Positions 7,079 to 14,190 of a stretch of 17,981 nt of DNA are shown here, piece by piece. Below the pieces are notes generated by a model that saw only the letters and a program-made list of their open reading frames with translations, made no database searches and was not told the origin of the DNA. This DNA is from JALHRI01 sp044351685 (GTDB lineage: Bacteria > Pseudomonadota > Alphaproteobacteria > Rickettsiales > UBA3002): contig JBILFK010000020.1 of assembly GCA_044351685.1 (NCBI GenBank), positions 1 through 17,981 on the forward strand, given 5' to 3'. The translations under genes were made by a program, and so were the position numbers. Each line of letters opens with the position of its first letter. The first letter of the stretch is position 1.

Positions 7079-9184
7079 TTACCAATGCATGATTTTTGCG
7101 GTCATGAAATACGAAGATACCAGCAGAATAACATAGGCGATCATCATCGCTACTCGGCCGCCTAAATCCTGCGCATAGCGACCAATAACAGCAGGGTTGC
7201 GCAATTGGTCGATACTTTTTTGATTGCGCTGATGCAGCAAAACGGCACGTGCGAAGCCTTCGAAGTCTTTATTGGCAACATCTCGGTTGATAATAACATT
7301 CAGCACTTCCCAAAGATAACCTGTTGCAGCGGCCCCTTTCAGTTTTAGTTTTAATTTTTTTCGCATGGTGCGGTTGTGCATTTGATCGAGCATTTTTTCG
7401 ATACGCATCGCCGCCCACGTGGCAAGCCCAACAAGCGCAAGTTTTTCATATTTTTGCTGGGCACGCGCTAAAATGCGTAGCGCAATCAGTTCCTGATTGG
7501 TGGCGAGCGATGGAATGGAAGCCAGATCATGTAACTTTGCTTCCTTACCCATATCCAGCTTACATGCAGTGAATGCAATCAGGTGGCGATCCAGAAAACT
7601 GGTATCCGGGCCAGATTGATAGGCAATGGTATCGAGTGTTTTTAACATTTCCTGCAGGTTCATCACGTGGTGGGGCCGCACCAACGGCGACAGGCATGTC
7701 ATATTTGGGTTCAGTTCATACAGCACGCGCTCGAGCCCAAAGCCCATGGCACGCATTTTAATGTAAGGGCGCACACGCTGTAACTTCCAAAGCATATGCG
7801 AGAGATATCCAGGTTTAGCATCTTCAGTAAGGTAGGCCCAATAATTGGGAATATCCATTTCGATTGCGTCGAGTAGTTGTTGTGTTTCGGGTGGCTGGCC
7901 GCGATACATGCAATCGGCCAGAAGAATACCCATACCTTCTGGTCGCATCGATAATTGTGCGGTACGGATGGGGCCTACAGGATCGAGAATACAAATCAAT
8001 CGGCAGAGCATATCGTTATTGGTTTTATCGGCGCTGGCTTCGCCACCAATACGCATGACGCGCTCTACACGATCGGCGAGTTCTGGGCGGTGCATGCTCA
8101 TTTCAAACCAGCGATCAAGGCGCATGGCGCGCAATTCTTTTAAGGTGGTGTGCCAGTTTTTATGAAAGGCATTACCAAGCGCGCGGCGGTTATAAAATTG
8201 CTGACCAACAAATTCTAAGGGGCGCACGGCTTCTTTGGGAGCGGGTGGCACAATCATGTTGTAGCGTTTGCCGCCCAACCATGCTGAAAATTGATCGATA
8301 TCCCAGCGTTCGTTTCGATTATCGTTCAGCACGCCACGAAAGAAGTCGGCCATATTATCCGATAATTCACGGTTATTAGCCAGCAGGTGATAAGTGCCCA
8401 CATTCAGCGCCGCACGAATAAAATCATCGCGGCTAATACCTTTTAAGTGTTCGGTGCCATAAATGAGCTGAAATGCTAAAACGCCAGAAGCATATACGTC
8501 AGTTTTGGCATCGCCCACGCCTTTGCATAGCTGGTCGGCCATCAGGCGTTCCAACGGCTCATACATGAAGTTCTGAAAGTAACTGCACGGAGAACTTAAA
8601 CATTCGCCCACCACCACCGCATCGTTAAAATACACGGTGTCCATATTGATGTTGCCGTGCACGAGTTCCTTTTCCTTCATGACACGTAGCACGGTAGCAA
8701 TAGGCGCCAGAATGCGATCAATGACGGTGTGCTCGTGAATGACGGGACGTAATTTTTTAAATTCCGAGAGCCGTTGCGCCGGAGGTTTTTCTAGAAACAC
8801 CACGTGCCGCGCCTCGCCTAAATGCGATAAACGCACGGTTCCGGCGCCCAACACCATCTGTAAATGCTGGTTATTGATGGCAGAAAGTGTATCGGCCATT
8901 TTGAGCCGGTAAGGCATATAGTTTTCCAGTACCAACGCATAGCACGCACGCTCGGCCTGTTGCATATCCTGCGCCTGATATGCGCGCGCGAGATCGTGGT
9001 TAAGTTCGGCAATGGGCTGATTCACTAGAATGCTGTAGCGGTCGCTTAGCATATCGTTCTGGCCGCTTCCGGTAGTAAAATTCGAGCGATAGCCTGCCAG
9101 CAGCTCTTTCAGCCCGGTATCGACATGCTCTTCGATCATCGGGCGTGCCGATGAATCGCTATCACTGTAAGTTTGTCGTGCCAT
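7079..9184 (-). CDS. Protein kinase-like (pseudokinase) protein with C-terminal membrane anchor
   Basis: A 701-residue protein from the ATG at 9184 (a TTG three codons earlier is less likely). About 45-310 has the pattern of a Hanks-type kinase, but the key residues are changed. The catalytic loop reads ELVHGNINMDTVYF (HGNIN at 176-180, no HRD Asp), and the DFG position reads VVGECLSS (GEC at 193-195). KTDVYASGVLAFQL (227 onward) keeps the usual D-x-x-S-x-G of helix F. No glycine loop or VAIK-type lysine is obvious. The remainder (about 310-670) is helical and of unknown function. A hydrophobic helix near 676-698 ends the protein, so it is tail-anchored with the bulk in the cytoplasm. A signalling scaffold role is inference. 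Confidence 0.8.
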   Translation of the reverse strand: MARQTYSDSDSSARPMIEEHVDTGLKELLAGYRSNFTTGSGQNDMLSDRYSILVNQPIAELNHDLARAYQAQDMQQAERACYALVLENYMPYRLKMADTLSAINNQHLQMVLGAGTVRLSHLGEARHVVFLEKPPAQRLSEFKKLRPVIHEHTVIDRILAPIATVLRVMKEKELVHGNINMDTVYFNDAVVVGECLSSPCSYFQNFMYEPLERLMADQLCKGVGDAKTDVYASGVLAFQLIYGTEHLKGISRDDFIRAALNVGTYHLLANNRELSDNMADFFRGVLNDNRNERWDIDQFSAWLGGKRYNMIVPPAPKEAVRPLEFVGQQFYNRRALGNAFHKNWHTTLKELRAMRLDRWFEMSMHRPELADRVERVMRIGGEASADKTNNDMLCRLICILDPVGPIRTAQLSMRPEGMGILLADCMYRGQPPETQQLLDAIEMDIPNYWAYLTEDAKPGYLSHMLWKLQRVRPYIKMRAMGFGLERVLYELNPNMTCLSPLVRPHHVMNLQEMLKTLDTIAYQSGPDTSFLDRHLIAFTACKLDMGKEAKLHDLASIPSLATNQELIALRILARAQQKYEKLALVGLATWAAMRIEKMLDQMHNRTMRKKLKLKLKGAAATGYLWEVLNVIINRDVANKDFEGFARAVLLHQRNQKSIDQLRNPAVIGRYAQDLGGRVAMMIAYVILLVSSYFMTAKIMHW

Positions 9185-9218
9185 GTGTCTCAATATAAAA
9201 GAAATCTAAGCGCACTGC

Positions 9219-9266
9219 ACTAGCAAGGGTTGTGCCATTAGATAAAATGCTAGGTTTTTTGCTAGT
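9219..9266. repeat. Inverted repeat between purA and the pseudokinase gene
   Basis: ACTAGCAA at 9219-9226 is the exact inverse of TTGCTAGT at 9259-9266, with 32 bases between and a T6 run just before the right arm. It covers the purA stop codon. It could form a hairpin in the purA 3' end, but it lacks the GC-rich stem of a standard terminator. Confidence 0.4.
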
Positions 9267-10557
9267 TAGCGGCGAAAGGGTCACGTACCAGAATGGTATC
9301 TTCGCGCGCCGGGCTAGTGGAAAGCAGTGCAACCGGGCAGCCAATAAGCTCTTCAATTCGACGGATATATTTAATGGCCTGCGCGGGCAATTCGGCCCAG
9401 CTGCGTGCGCCGCGGGTCGATGCGCTCCAGCCTTCCATGATTTCGTAGCTGGCAATTGCTTTGGCCTGTAAATCGCTCGCTGCGGGCAGGTAATCGTAGG
9501 GTTTGCCGTCAATCGTATAGCCCGTGCCGATATGAATTTCGGGGAAGCCATCGAGCACATCGAGCTTGGTAAGGGCAATGCCATCGATTCCGCCCACCGT
9601 TACAGCTTGGCGTACCAGCACGGCATCGAACCAGCCACAGCGGCGCTTGCGGCCTGTTACAGTGCCAAATTCATGCCCACGCTCGCCGAGTTTTTGGCCA
9701 ATATCGTTGGTAAGTTCGGTGGGGAAGGGGCCAGAGCCCACACGGGTGGTATAGGCCTTGGTAATGCCGAGCACATAGCCGATATCATGCACCCCACTGC
9801 CCGAACCCATAGTGGCTTGCCCCGCCATGGTGTTCGATGAGGTAACGAACGGATAGGTGCCGTGATCGACATCGAGCAGCAGGCCTTGCGCGCCTTCATA
9901 CAAAATGCGTTTGCCAGCTTTGCGGGCTTCGGCCAGCACGCGCCATACGGGGGCCACATGTGGGCGAAGCTGCGGCAGAATAGGGCGCAGTGCATCCATA
10001 ATTTCGGCAGTTTGCATGGGTGCAACGCCTGCGGCCTGCAAAATAATGTTATGGTGTGCCAGCATTTCCGTGATTTTGCGCTCCAGCAATGCTTCGTCGT
10101 GCAGATCACAAAAGCGAATGGCGCGCCTGCCGACTTTATCTTCGTAGGCCGGGCCAATGCCGCGCCCGGTGGTGCCGATTTTGCCATCGCCGCGCAGTGC
10201 TTCAGAAGCATGATCAAGTTTTTGGTGAATAGGCAGAATCAGGCAGGCATTTTCAGCAATTTTCAAATTATCGGCGGTCACCGAAACGCCCTGCGCCTGA
10301 ATTTTGCTGATTTCGCTTAACAGCGCCCAAGGGTCTACCACCACACCATTGCCGATAATGCTCAGCTTTGCGCCGCGCACCACGCCGGAAGGCAGCAGGC
10401 TTAGTTTATAGGTCACGCCATCCACCACCAGCGTGTGGCCAGCATTGTGGCCGCCTTGAAAACGCACGATTACATCGGCGCGCTCGGAAAGCCAATCGAC
10501 GACTTTGCCTTTGCCTTCATCGCCCCACTGCGAACCTATGACTACCACGCTTTTCAT
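9262..10557 (-). CDS. purA: Adenylosuccinate synthetase
   Basis: A 431-residue, full-length PurA that joins IMP and aspartate using GTP, the first step from IMP to AMP. The N-terminal GSQWGDEGKGK holds the GTP loop and the catalytic base Asp13. RFQGGHNAGHT supplies His41. Further signatures are GTTGRGIGPAYEDK, the IMP-contact region LYEGAQGLLLDVDHGTYPFVTSSN, and VTGRKRRCGWFDA. The start ATG is preceded by AGGAG eight bases away, which overlaps the hisZ stop codon. hisZ is eleven bases upstream, so the genes form one operon. Nothing unusual in length or motifs. Confidence 0.98.
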   Translation of the reverse strand: MKSVVVIGSQWGDEGKGKVVDWLSERADVIVRFQGGHNAGHTLVVDGVTYKLSLLPSGVVRGAKLSIIGNGVVVDPWALLSEISKIQAQGVSVTADNLKIAENACLILPIHQKLDHASEALRGDGKIGTTGRGIGPAYEDKVGRRAIRFCDLHDEALLERKITEMLAHHNIILQAAGVAPMQTAEIMDALRPILPQLRPHVAPVWRVLAEARKAGKRILYEGAQGLLLDVDHGTYPFVTSSNTMAGQATMGSGSGVHDIGYVLGITKAYTTRVGSGPFPTELTNDIGQKLGERGHEFGTVTGRKRRCGWFDAVLVRQAVTVGGIDGIALTKLDVLDGFPEIHIGTGYTIDGKPYDYLPAASDLQAKAIASYEIMEGWSASTRGARSWAELPAQAIKYIRRIEELIGCPVALLSTSPAREDTILVRDPFAAN

Positions 10558-10565
10558 TGCATCTA

Positions 10566-10570
10566 CTCCT
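10566..10570 (-). promoter_or_regulatory. purA ribosome binding site overlapping hisZ stop
   Basis: AGGAG on the minus strand eight bases before the purA ATG. The hisZ stop TAG shares its last two bases with it (TAGGAG), which suggests coupled translation. Confidence 0.65.
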
Positions 10571-11666
10571 ACGTTGCGACCGTAATTTTGCCATCACGCC
10601 ATATCAGCCCGATATTGTGCTTGGCCAGTGTGGCGGCATCATCAATATCGGTGAATACGGTACGGTATGCTTTCTGTTGAATTTTTGCCGCTTCCTCGCA
10701 CGAGGTGCCATGCGGAAGCGCTACAATCGGCGATAATGCTTCGCCGGGCAAATGCGCCAATAAATCATCGATATACAGTGTGAAGCCCACGGCATCTTCC
10801 TCGTGGGTGCGGTAGCGCCCGCCGCGCGCCAGTTCAAGCGCGGGGTTGCCAGAAAAAATAGCGAAGGCAAAGCCGGTGTAATAATCGGCTTCGTAATGCT
10901 CGAGCACATCGAGGTTCCAGCTGGCGGTAATCTTTTTTTGGGCGAGCGCCTGCACCAGTTTTTCGAGTGATTCCACAAAGGGCGCAATTTCCGGGTGCGG
11001 TAAGGTACGCAATAGCTGTAATGCCTCGCCAATATTGCTGGGCAGTTCCAATATTTGCGCCACTAATTCGGCATGCAAACTGCGTATGCGCGGCAGGTTT
11101 TTATTGGCCACGGCATCGCGCAGCGCTTCGCGCGTGGCGGCGGGCTGCATGGCCAGCAATGTTTTCACCAATGGCGGGTAGCTGATATCCACCGTCAGTT
11201 CGCCAAGTTCCAGCTGCGCAAGTGCGTGGCAGGCAATGGCGATGGTTTCGGCTTCGGCCTGCGCATCAGTAGCACCAATATATTCGATGCCAATTTGCAT
11301 ATGTTGGCGGCGCGATTGCAGGGCAGGCGCCACGGTGCATACGCGCGGGCCGGCATAGCACAGGCGCAGCGGGCGCGGATTGCCCGCAAGTGTGGTGGCG
11401 GCAATGCGCGCGATCTGGCTGGTGATATCGGCACGCAGTGCCAGCATGCGCCCGGTTTGCCCATCGGTGACCTGAAAATAGCGCGTGGCGGCTTCTTCGC
11501 TGAGGCCTGAAAGCATGGTTTCGGCGTGTTCGAGCAAGGGCGGGGTTACGGGTTCGTAGCCAAACGCCATGAAGTGTTTCAGGAAGCGATGAATAAGGCG
11601 AAACTCCTGCGCGCTATGCGGCGGCAGGGTATCCATCAGGCCGGAAGGGAGCAGGGCGTTATTCAT
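10569..11666 (-). CDS. hisZ: ATP phosphoribosyltransferase regulatory subunit HisZ
   Basis: A 365-residue class II aminoacyl-tRNA synthetase-like protein without a tRNA-binding domain. HisZ partners the short form of HisG, allowing feedback control of the first step of histidine synthesis. The N-terminal LPSGLMDTLPP and the motif 2-like ALRADITSQIARI are typical, as are YYTGFAFAIFSG and ELARGGRYR near the substrate site. HisRS would carry strict histidine motifs and a C-terminal anticodon domain, both missing here. The ATG overlaps the end of the tautomerase gene by eight bases, and purA follows eleven bases downstream. hisG is not in the window. The C-terminal ~60 residues (from about 300) look regulatory and are less recognisable. 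Confidence 0.92.
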   Translation of the reverse strand: MNNALLPSGLMDTLPPHSAQEFRLIHRFLKHFMAFGYEPVTPPLLEHAETMLSGLSEEAATRYFQVTDGQTGRMLALRADITSQIARIAATTLAGNPRPLRLCYAGPRVCTVAPALQSRRQHMQIGIEYIGATDAQAEAETIAIACHALAQLELGELTVDISYPPLVKTLLAMQPAATREALRDAVANKNLPRIRSLHAELVAQILELPSNIGEALQLLRTLPHPEIAPFVESLEKLVQALAQKKITASWNLDVLEHYEADYYTGFAFAIFSGNPALELARGGRYRTHEEDAVGFTLYIDDLLAHLPGEALSPIVALPHGTSCEEAAKIQQKAYRTVFTDIDDAATLAKHNIGLIWRDGKITVAT

Positions 11667-11844
11667 CGGCGACGAGCACTCCGCCGATGGCGTAATCGGT
11701 GTGTGGCATATCGTACATCAGCACGCGCACTTTCTCGGGTTTGCTGCCGAGGGTATCGACCACCACATCGGTGATGCGCTTGGCGAGCAGGCGCTTCTTT
11801 TCGATATCGCGACCTTCAAGCATATGGATTTGTATGACTGGCAT
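11659..11844 (-). CDS. 4-oxalocrotonate tautomerase family protein
   Basis: A 61-residue protein beginning Met-Pro; removal of Met exposes the catalytic Pro1. Counting from Pro1, Arg11 (LEGR) and Arg39 (KVRV) fall exactly where the two catalytic arginines of 4-oxalocrotonate tautomerase lie, and Tyr50 replaces the usual Phe50, followed by the conserved IGG. It should therefore be an active hexameric keto-enol tautomerase, but the substrate is unknown and no aromatic degradation genes are near. AGAAGG lies upstream at a suitable distance. It is the first gene of the hisZ-purA operon, with an eight-base overlap into hisZ. Confidence 0.9.
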   Translation of the reverse strand: MPVIQIHMLEGRDIEKKRLLAKRITDVVVDTLGSKPEKVRVLMYDMPHTDYAIGGVLVADE

Positions 11845-11849
11845 GCTAA

Positions 11850-11873
11850 AACCTTCTCACATAACGAAAGGTT
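11850..11873. repeat. Inverted repeat in divergent gap
   Basis: AACCTT at 11850-11855 and AAGGTT at 11868-11873 are inverse copies separated by 12 bases, centred in the 37-base gap between the tautomerase and DUF167 genes. Possible operator, but part of it also serves as a ribosome binding site, so the symmetry may be chance. Confidence 0.25.
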
Positions 11874-11881
11874 GAGTAGGG

Positions 11882-12187
11882 GTGGATACTGCCAAGCGCA
11901 AGCAAATTCTCGCAGAATTAAACATTGCCCACGGCGCAGGCGAGGTGCGTATTCAGGTAAAATTAGCCCCAAAAGCCTCGGCGAATCGCGTGGGCGGCGT
12001 GGCACACGATGCAGAAGGCGCACCCTACCTGAAAGCCAGTGTGTGTGCGGTGCCCGAAGATAATGCCGCCAATCAGGCGCTGATTGCGTTGCTGAGCGAG
12101 TATCTGGCACTTAGAAAATCTGCGATTATGCTGATACACGGCCATAAAAGCCGCATAAAAACATTATCTATCGACGCGGACGCGTGA
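11882..12187 (+). CDS. DUF167 (YggU-family) protein
   Basis: A 101-residue protein using a GTG start at 11882; no ATG lies before the conserved core. The core VRIQVKLAPKASANRVGG, then LKASVCAVPEDNAANQALIALLSEYL and a final GHKSRIKTLSI strand, is the DUF167/YggU signature, a small alpha/beta protein of unknown biochemical role that is widespread in bacteria and eukaryotes. Length is normal. It is divergent from the tautomerase-hisZ-purA operon by 37 bases and codirectional with the MAPEG gene 41 bases downstream. Confidence 0.88.
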   Translation: MDTAKRKQILAELNIAHGAGEVRIQVKLAPKASANRVGGVAHDAEGAPYLKASVCAVPEDNAANQALIALLSEYLALRKSAIMLIHGHKSRIKTLSIDADA

Positions 12188-12228
12188 ATTTATTATAGCG
12201 TTATCAACCTTTTTTCAGGAGCCACCCC

Positions 12229-12648
12229 ATGATTATCAGCCTTTATGTTATTTTGTTGATTGCGCTTTACATTGCGCTTTCGGTTTCCGTGATCAAGCAC
12301 CGCATTCGCGCGCAATCTGCGCTGGGCGATGCCGGCGATGTGGAACTGCAGCAGCGCATTCGCGCGCATGGCAACTTTGCCGAATATGTGCCGCTATTCG
12401 TGATTGCCATGGCGCTGGCTGAAATGCAGGGATTGCATGGCTATGCCGTGAATTTTATTTGTGCATGGTTTGTGATTGGGCGTTTTTGCCATGCGCATAG
12501 TTTCTTGAATGTAGAAAAATTCGAAGGCAAAGCGCTTAAAACCAGCATGAAATTTAGAACGGCGGGCATGATGCTAACCTTCAGTGGGCTTGGCCTTGCG
12601 GCACTTGCACTGGCATTGGCATTTGCCAGCGCGCAGGGCATTCTGTAA
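12229..12648 (+). CDS. MAPEG-family membrane protein
   Basis: A 139-residue protein with about four transmembrane helices: 2-20, 50-68, 72-88 (with RFCHAHS after it) and 112-135. The ELQQRIRAHGNFAEYVPL segment (about 39-56) is the glutathione-contact signature of MAPEG proteins (membrane-associated eicosanoid and glutathione metabolism). Bacterial members such as YecN-like proteins are small inner-membrane proteins with possible glutathione transferase or peroxidase activity; the reaction here is not known. A clear AGGAG lies seven bases before the ATG. Follows the DUF167 gene and is probably cotranscribed with it. Confidence 0.9.
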   Translation: MIISLYVILLIALYIALSVSVIKHRIRAQSALGDAGDVELQQRIRAHGNFAEYVPLFVIAMALAEMQGLHGYAVNFICAWFVIGRFCHAHSFLNVEKFEGKALKTSMKFRTAGMMLTFSGLGLAALALALAFASAQGIL

Positions 12649-12801
12649 CAGCACACTTTACATAGCGAAAACTTTGCCTTATGCGGTTTGCTCCGCGCGT
12701 AGGGTATATGCCTGTAGCGTGAGCGGAGGGGTGGGCGAGTGCCAGCCCTTCGGCGTTTGAGAATATCGTTCTGCCACGCGGCGCAAGCCCGTAGCGGAAG
12801 C
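12649..12801 (+). other. Leader region of tRNA-Ser, no gene
   Basis: 153 bases between the MAPEG gene and the tRNA. It holds a degenerate copy of the tRNA 5' part (separate entry) and otherwise no reading frame or promoter I can support. Confidence 0.4.
12714..12741 (+). repeat. Partial upstream copy of the tRNA-Ser 5' end and leader
   Basis: These 28 bases match 12791-12818 at 25 of 28 positions, offset 77. The match covers 11 bases of leader plus the acceptor 5' strand (GGAGGGG at 12725-12731) and the start of the D arm. After that the two copies diverge. It looks like a decayed tRNA-Ser fragment and cannot fold into a tRNA. Confidence 0.7.
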
Positions 12802-12893
12802 GGAGGGGTGGCCGAGTGGCTGAAGGCGCTGGTTTGCTAAACCGGTTTACGGGTAACACCGTAACGTGGGTTCGAATCCCATCCCCTCCTCCA
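12802..12893 (+). tRNA. tRNA-Ser (anticodon GCU), CCA encoded
   Basis: A complete class II tRNA. Acceptor GGAGGGG (12802-12808) pairs perfectly with CCCCTCC (12883-12889). The anticodon stem CTGGT/ACCGG closes a loop TTGCTAA with anticodon GCT at 12836-12838, reading AGC and AGU serine codons. A long variable arm has a perfect six-pair stem TTACGG/CCGTAA. The T arm is GTGGG-TTCGAAT-CCCAT. The discriminator base is T (12890) instead of the G usual in bacterial tRNA-Ser, followed by encoded CCA. The tRNA end abuts a long palindrome, and partial copies of its ends lie on both sides. Confidence 0.96.
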
Positions 12894-12942
12894 TTTGCTT
12901 TTTAAGGGGTAGGCGCAACAGCGCCCCCTTAAAAAGGCAAAT
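12893..12942. repeat. Long imperfect palindrome directly after tRNA-Ser
   Basis: The left arm (12893-12916) and right arm (12921-12942) pair through ATTT/AAAT, GC/GC with one bulge, TTTTT/AAAAA, AA/TT, GGGG/CCCC and GCGC/GCGC, with a TAG bulge and an AACA loop: about 21 base pairs. The first base is the terminal A of the tRNA. The T run is in the left arm, so it is not a normal terminator for the plus strand. Confidence 0.75.
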
Positions 12943-13149
12943 AGTCGTGGCTGGGATGAGAACGCAGTTCGACACCGAGCGCAACAGCGCGAGATGAGGC
13001 GCAGGTGCAACGCACCAAGCCAATCCCATCCCCTTTCCAACTTAGTCTGTGAACAGCCAAGCATTAATAAAATTTTAATCATTCGCATGCTAAAATCGAT
13101 TCAATTGCAATAGCGCAAGCAAACGCTCAAAATCAAGGGGAGAGATTAC
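12943..13149 (+). other. Non-coding stretch with hairpin cluster
   Basis: No gene seen. Three further small hairpins lie at 12960-12970 (GAAC-GCA-GTTC), 12979-12990 (GCGC-AACA-GCGC) and 13004-13016 (GGTGC-AAC-GCACC). The 12-mer at 12979-12990 is identical to the tip of the palindrome at 12913-12924. From about 13040 the sequence becomes AT-rich and probably holds the promoter of the next gene (TAAAAT at 13091-13096 is a possible -10, without a convincing -35). Confidence 0.45.
13022..13034 (+). repeat. Downstream copy of the tRNA-Ser 3' segment
   Basis: AATCCCATCCCCT at 13022-13034 is identical to 12875-12887 in the tRNA (end of T loop, T stem and acceptor 3' strand), and the next bases TTTCCA resemble CCTCCA. 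Such repeats of tRNA 3' ends can mark integration sites, but here the copies are only 147 bases apart with no integrase. Confidence 0.5.
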
Positions 13150-14145
13150 ATGGCACTTGTGGCAAGACAAATAGGCAACCTAAACGAACAAACCTATGAA
13201 ATTATGTGGACGAGTCCGGATGGTGGAACCGCATCTAAAACGTGGACAGTAAACAACGCCTATCCTTCGTTTGTAGGGAGCAGCAATGAGGTAACTCAGA
13301 TTGAAATTAATGATGGTTTTTTTTATGACACCATCATGCGCGTAGACCCAGCAACGGGTGAGTTAATTCTTCAGAGCGAAGAAGGTGGCGGGCGACATGC
13401 TATCCAGACAGCTTCCGGCAGGCCAAATGGTGAATATCGCGGCAATGCCGCTGAGGACGCGCTTACCGCCATAAACGCCGGGGCGTCGCTGCTTACATAT
13501 GCTGAAGGGGAAGCAGCGCGGAAATATGCTGAAGGGGAAGCAGCGCGGAGACGTGATGAAGAAAATGCAGCGCGGAACTTTGAGGCTAAGGCTAATTCAT
13601 ACAGGCCAGATATAAACCCATTTATTCGCCGCCGCGGTGGCCATGTCGATGGTTTAGAGTACGCAAATGTTAATGTGGAAGAACGCTCGGTTCAGATTAT
13701 CGCTCAGGCTGATTTCATGGAAATGCTTGGCGACAGAGCTGCCGCTTACTTTGCTGCTAGAGCGTCAGACGGAAAGCTGACGGAAACTTTCATGCAATAT
13801 AGTGGCGGCGTAGGGACCATTTCAACGCGCAACTTCTATGAACTAGTTACGGCACCCGACGGAACGAAAACCGCAACGTTGCATAGATTTGATCCGGATA
13901 CTGGTGAATATACAGCCAGTCATGCAGAAATGGCAGATGCCCTTGCAAGTCGTGAAGATAACCTAGGGGCGATTCGTGGCGATGAAACAATCGCATTCGA
14001 ACGGGGCGCTCTCCGACAGAAAATACAAGGGCTTGCCCCGGGAATTACGCTCGATAGGGTTGTCTTCAACAGTGGTGAAGAAGTAAGCCCCGGGCAAGGG
14101 TTTAGCAAGGAAGCTTTGGCGACTATAGACCGTAGCATCCGTTAG
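13150..14145 (+). CDS. Unrecognised 331-residue protein with nine-residue repeats
   Basis: A soluble-looking, acidic-polar protein with no signal peptide, membrane segment or cysteine. I do not recognise a family. Residues 117-143 are three tandem nine-residue units (YAEGEAARK, YAEGEAARR, RDEENAARN), probably a charged helix or short coiled coil between two halves. Both halves carry a similar pattern: a YE(I/L) strand, a (S/A)PDG turn, a strand with Thr/Ala, and later DP-x-TGE (about residues 66-71 and 255-260), suggesting an ancient duplication. A GGGGAGAG purine tract lies just before the ATG. It stands alone after the tRNA-Ser repeat region and looks like accessory DNA. Confidence 0.75.
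   Translation: MALVARQIGNLNEQTYEIMWTSPDGGTASKTWTVNNAYPSFVGSSNEVTQIEINDGFFYDTIMRVDPATGELILQSEEGGGRHAIQTASGRPNGEYRGNAAEDALTAINAGASLLTYAEGEAARKYAEGEAARRRDEENAARNFEAKANSYRPDINPFIRRRGGHVDGLEYANVNVEERSVQIIAQADFMEMLGDRAAAYFAARASDGKLTETFMQYSGGVGTISTRNFYELVTAPDGTKTATLHRFDPDTGEYTASHAEMADALASREDNLGAIRGDETIAFERGALRQKIQGLAPGITLDRVVFNSGEEVSPGQGFSKEALATIDRSIR
13498..13578 (+). repeat. 27-base tandem repeats within the unknown gene
   Basis: Units at 13498-13524 and 13525-13551 are identical over 25 of 27 bases; the third at 13552-13578 is degenerate but keeps the GCAGCGCGGA core. They encode the nine-residue repeats. The near-identity of the first two units points to a recent duplication. Confidence 0.85.
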
Positions 14146-14190
14146 GGAAAACTCCAACCATCAGGCTTTATCTCTTGCATTAGCGCATGG

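Noticed and set aside
9657..10320. Open frames in other frames over purA (186 and 152 codons)
   Set aside because: purA is complete with all motifs; these are compositional shadows.
12893..12942. Rho-independent terminator of tRNA-Ser
   Set aside because: No T run follows the stem on either strand; the T/A runs are inside the stem.
12875..13034. attL/attR of an integrated element
   Set aside because: The repeats enclose only about 147 bases, with no integrase or cargo; kept only as a tRNA-fragment observation.
12837..13088. Minus-strand open frames over the tRNA-Ser (containing a GWDSNPR-like peptide)
   Set aside because: They are read from the complement of the tRNA T arm and hairpin region; no start signal or family match, so treated as shadows of the RNA gene.
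13498..13578. Tandem repeats as a CRISPR array
   Set aside because: The units are contiguous, in frame, and have no spacers; they encode protein repeats.
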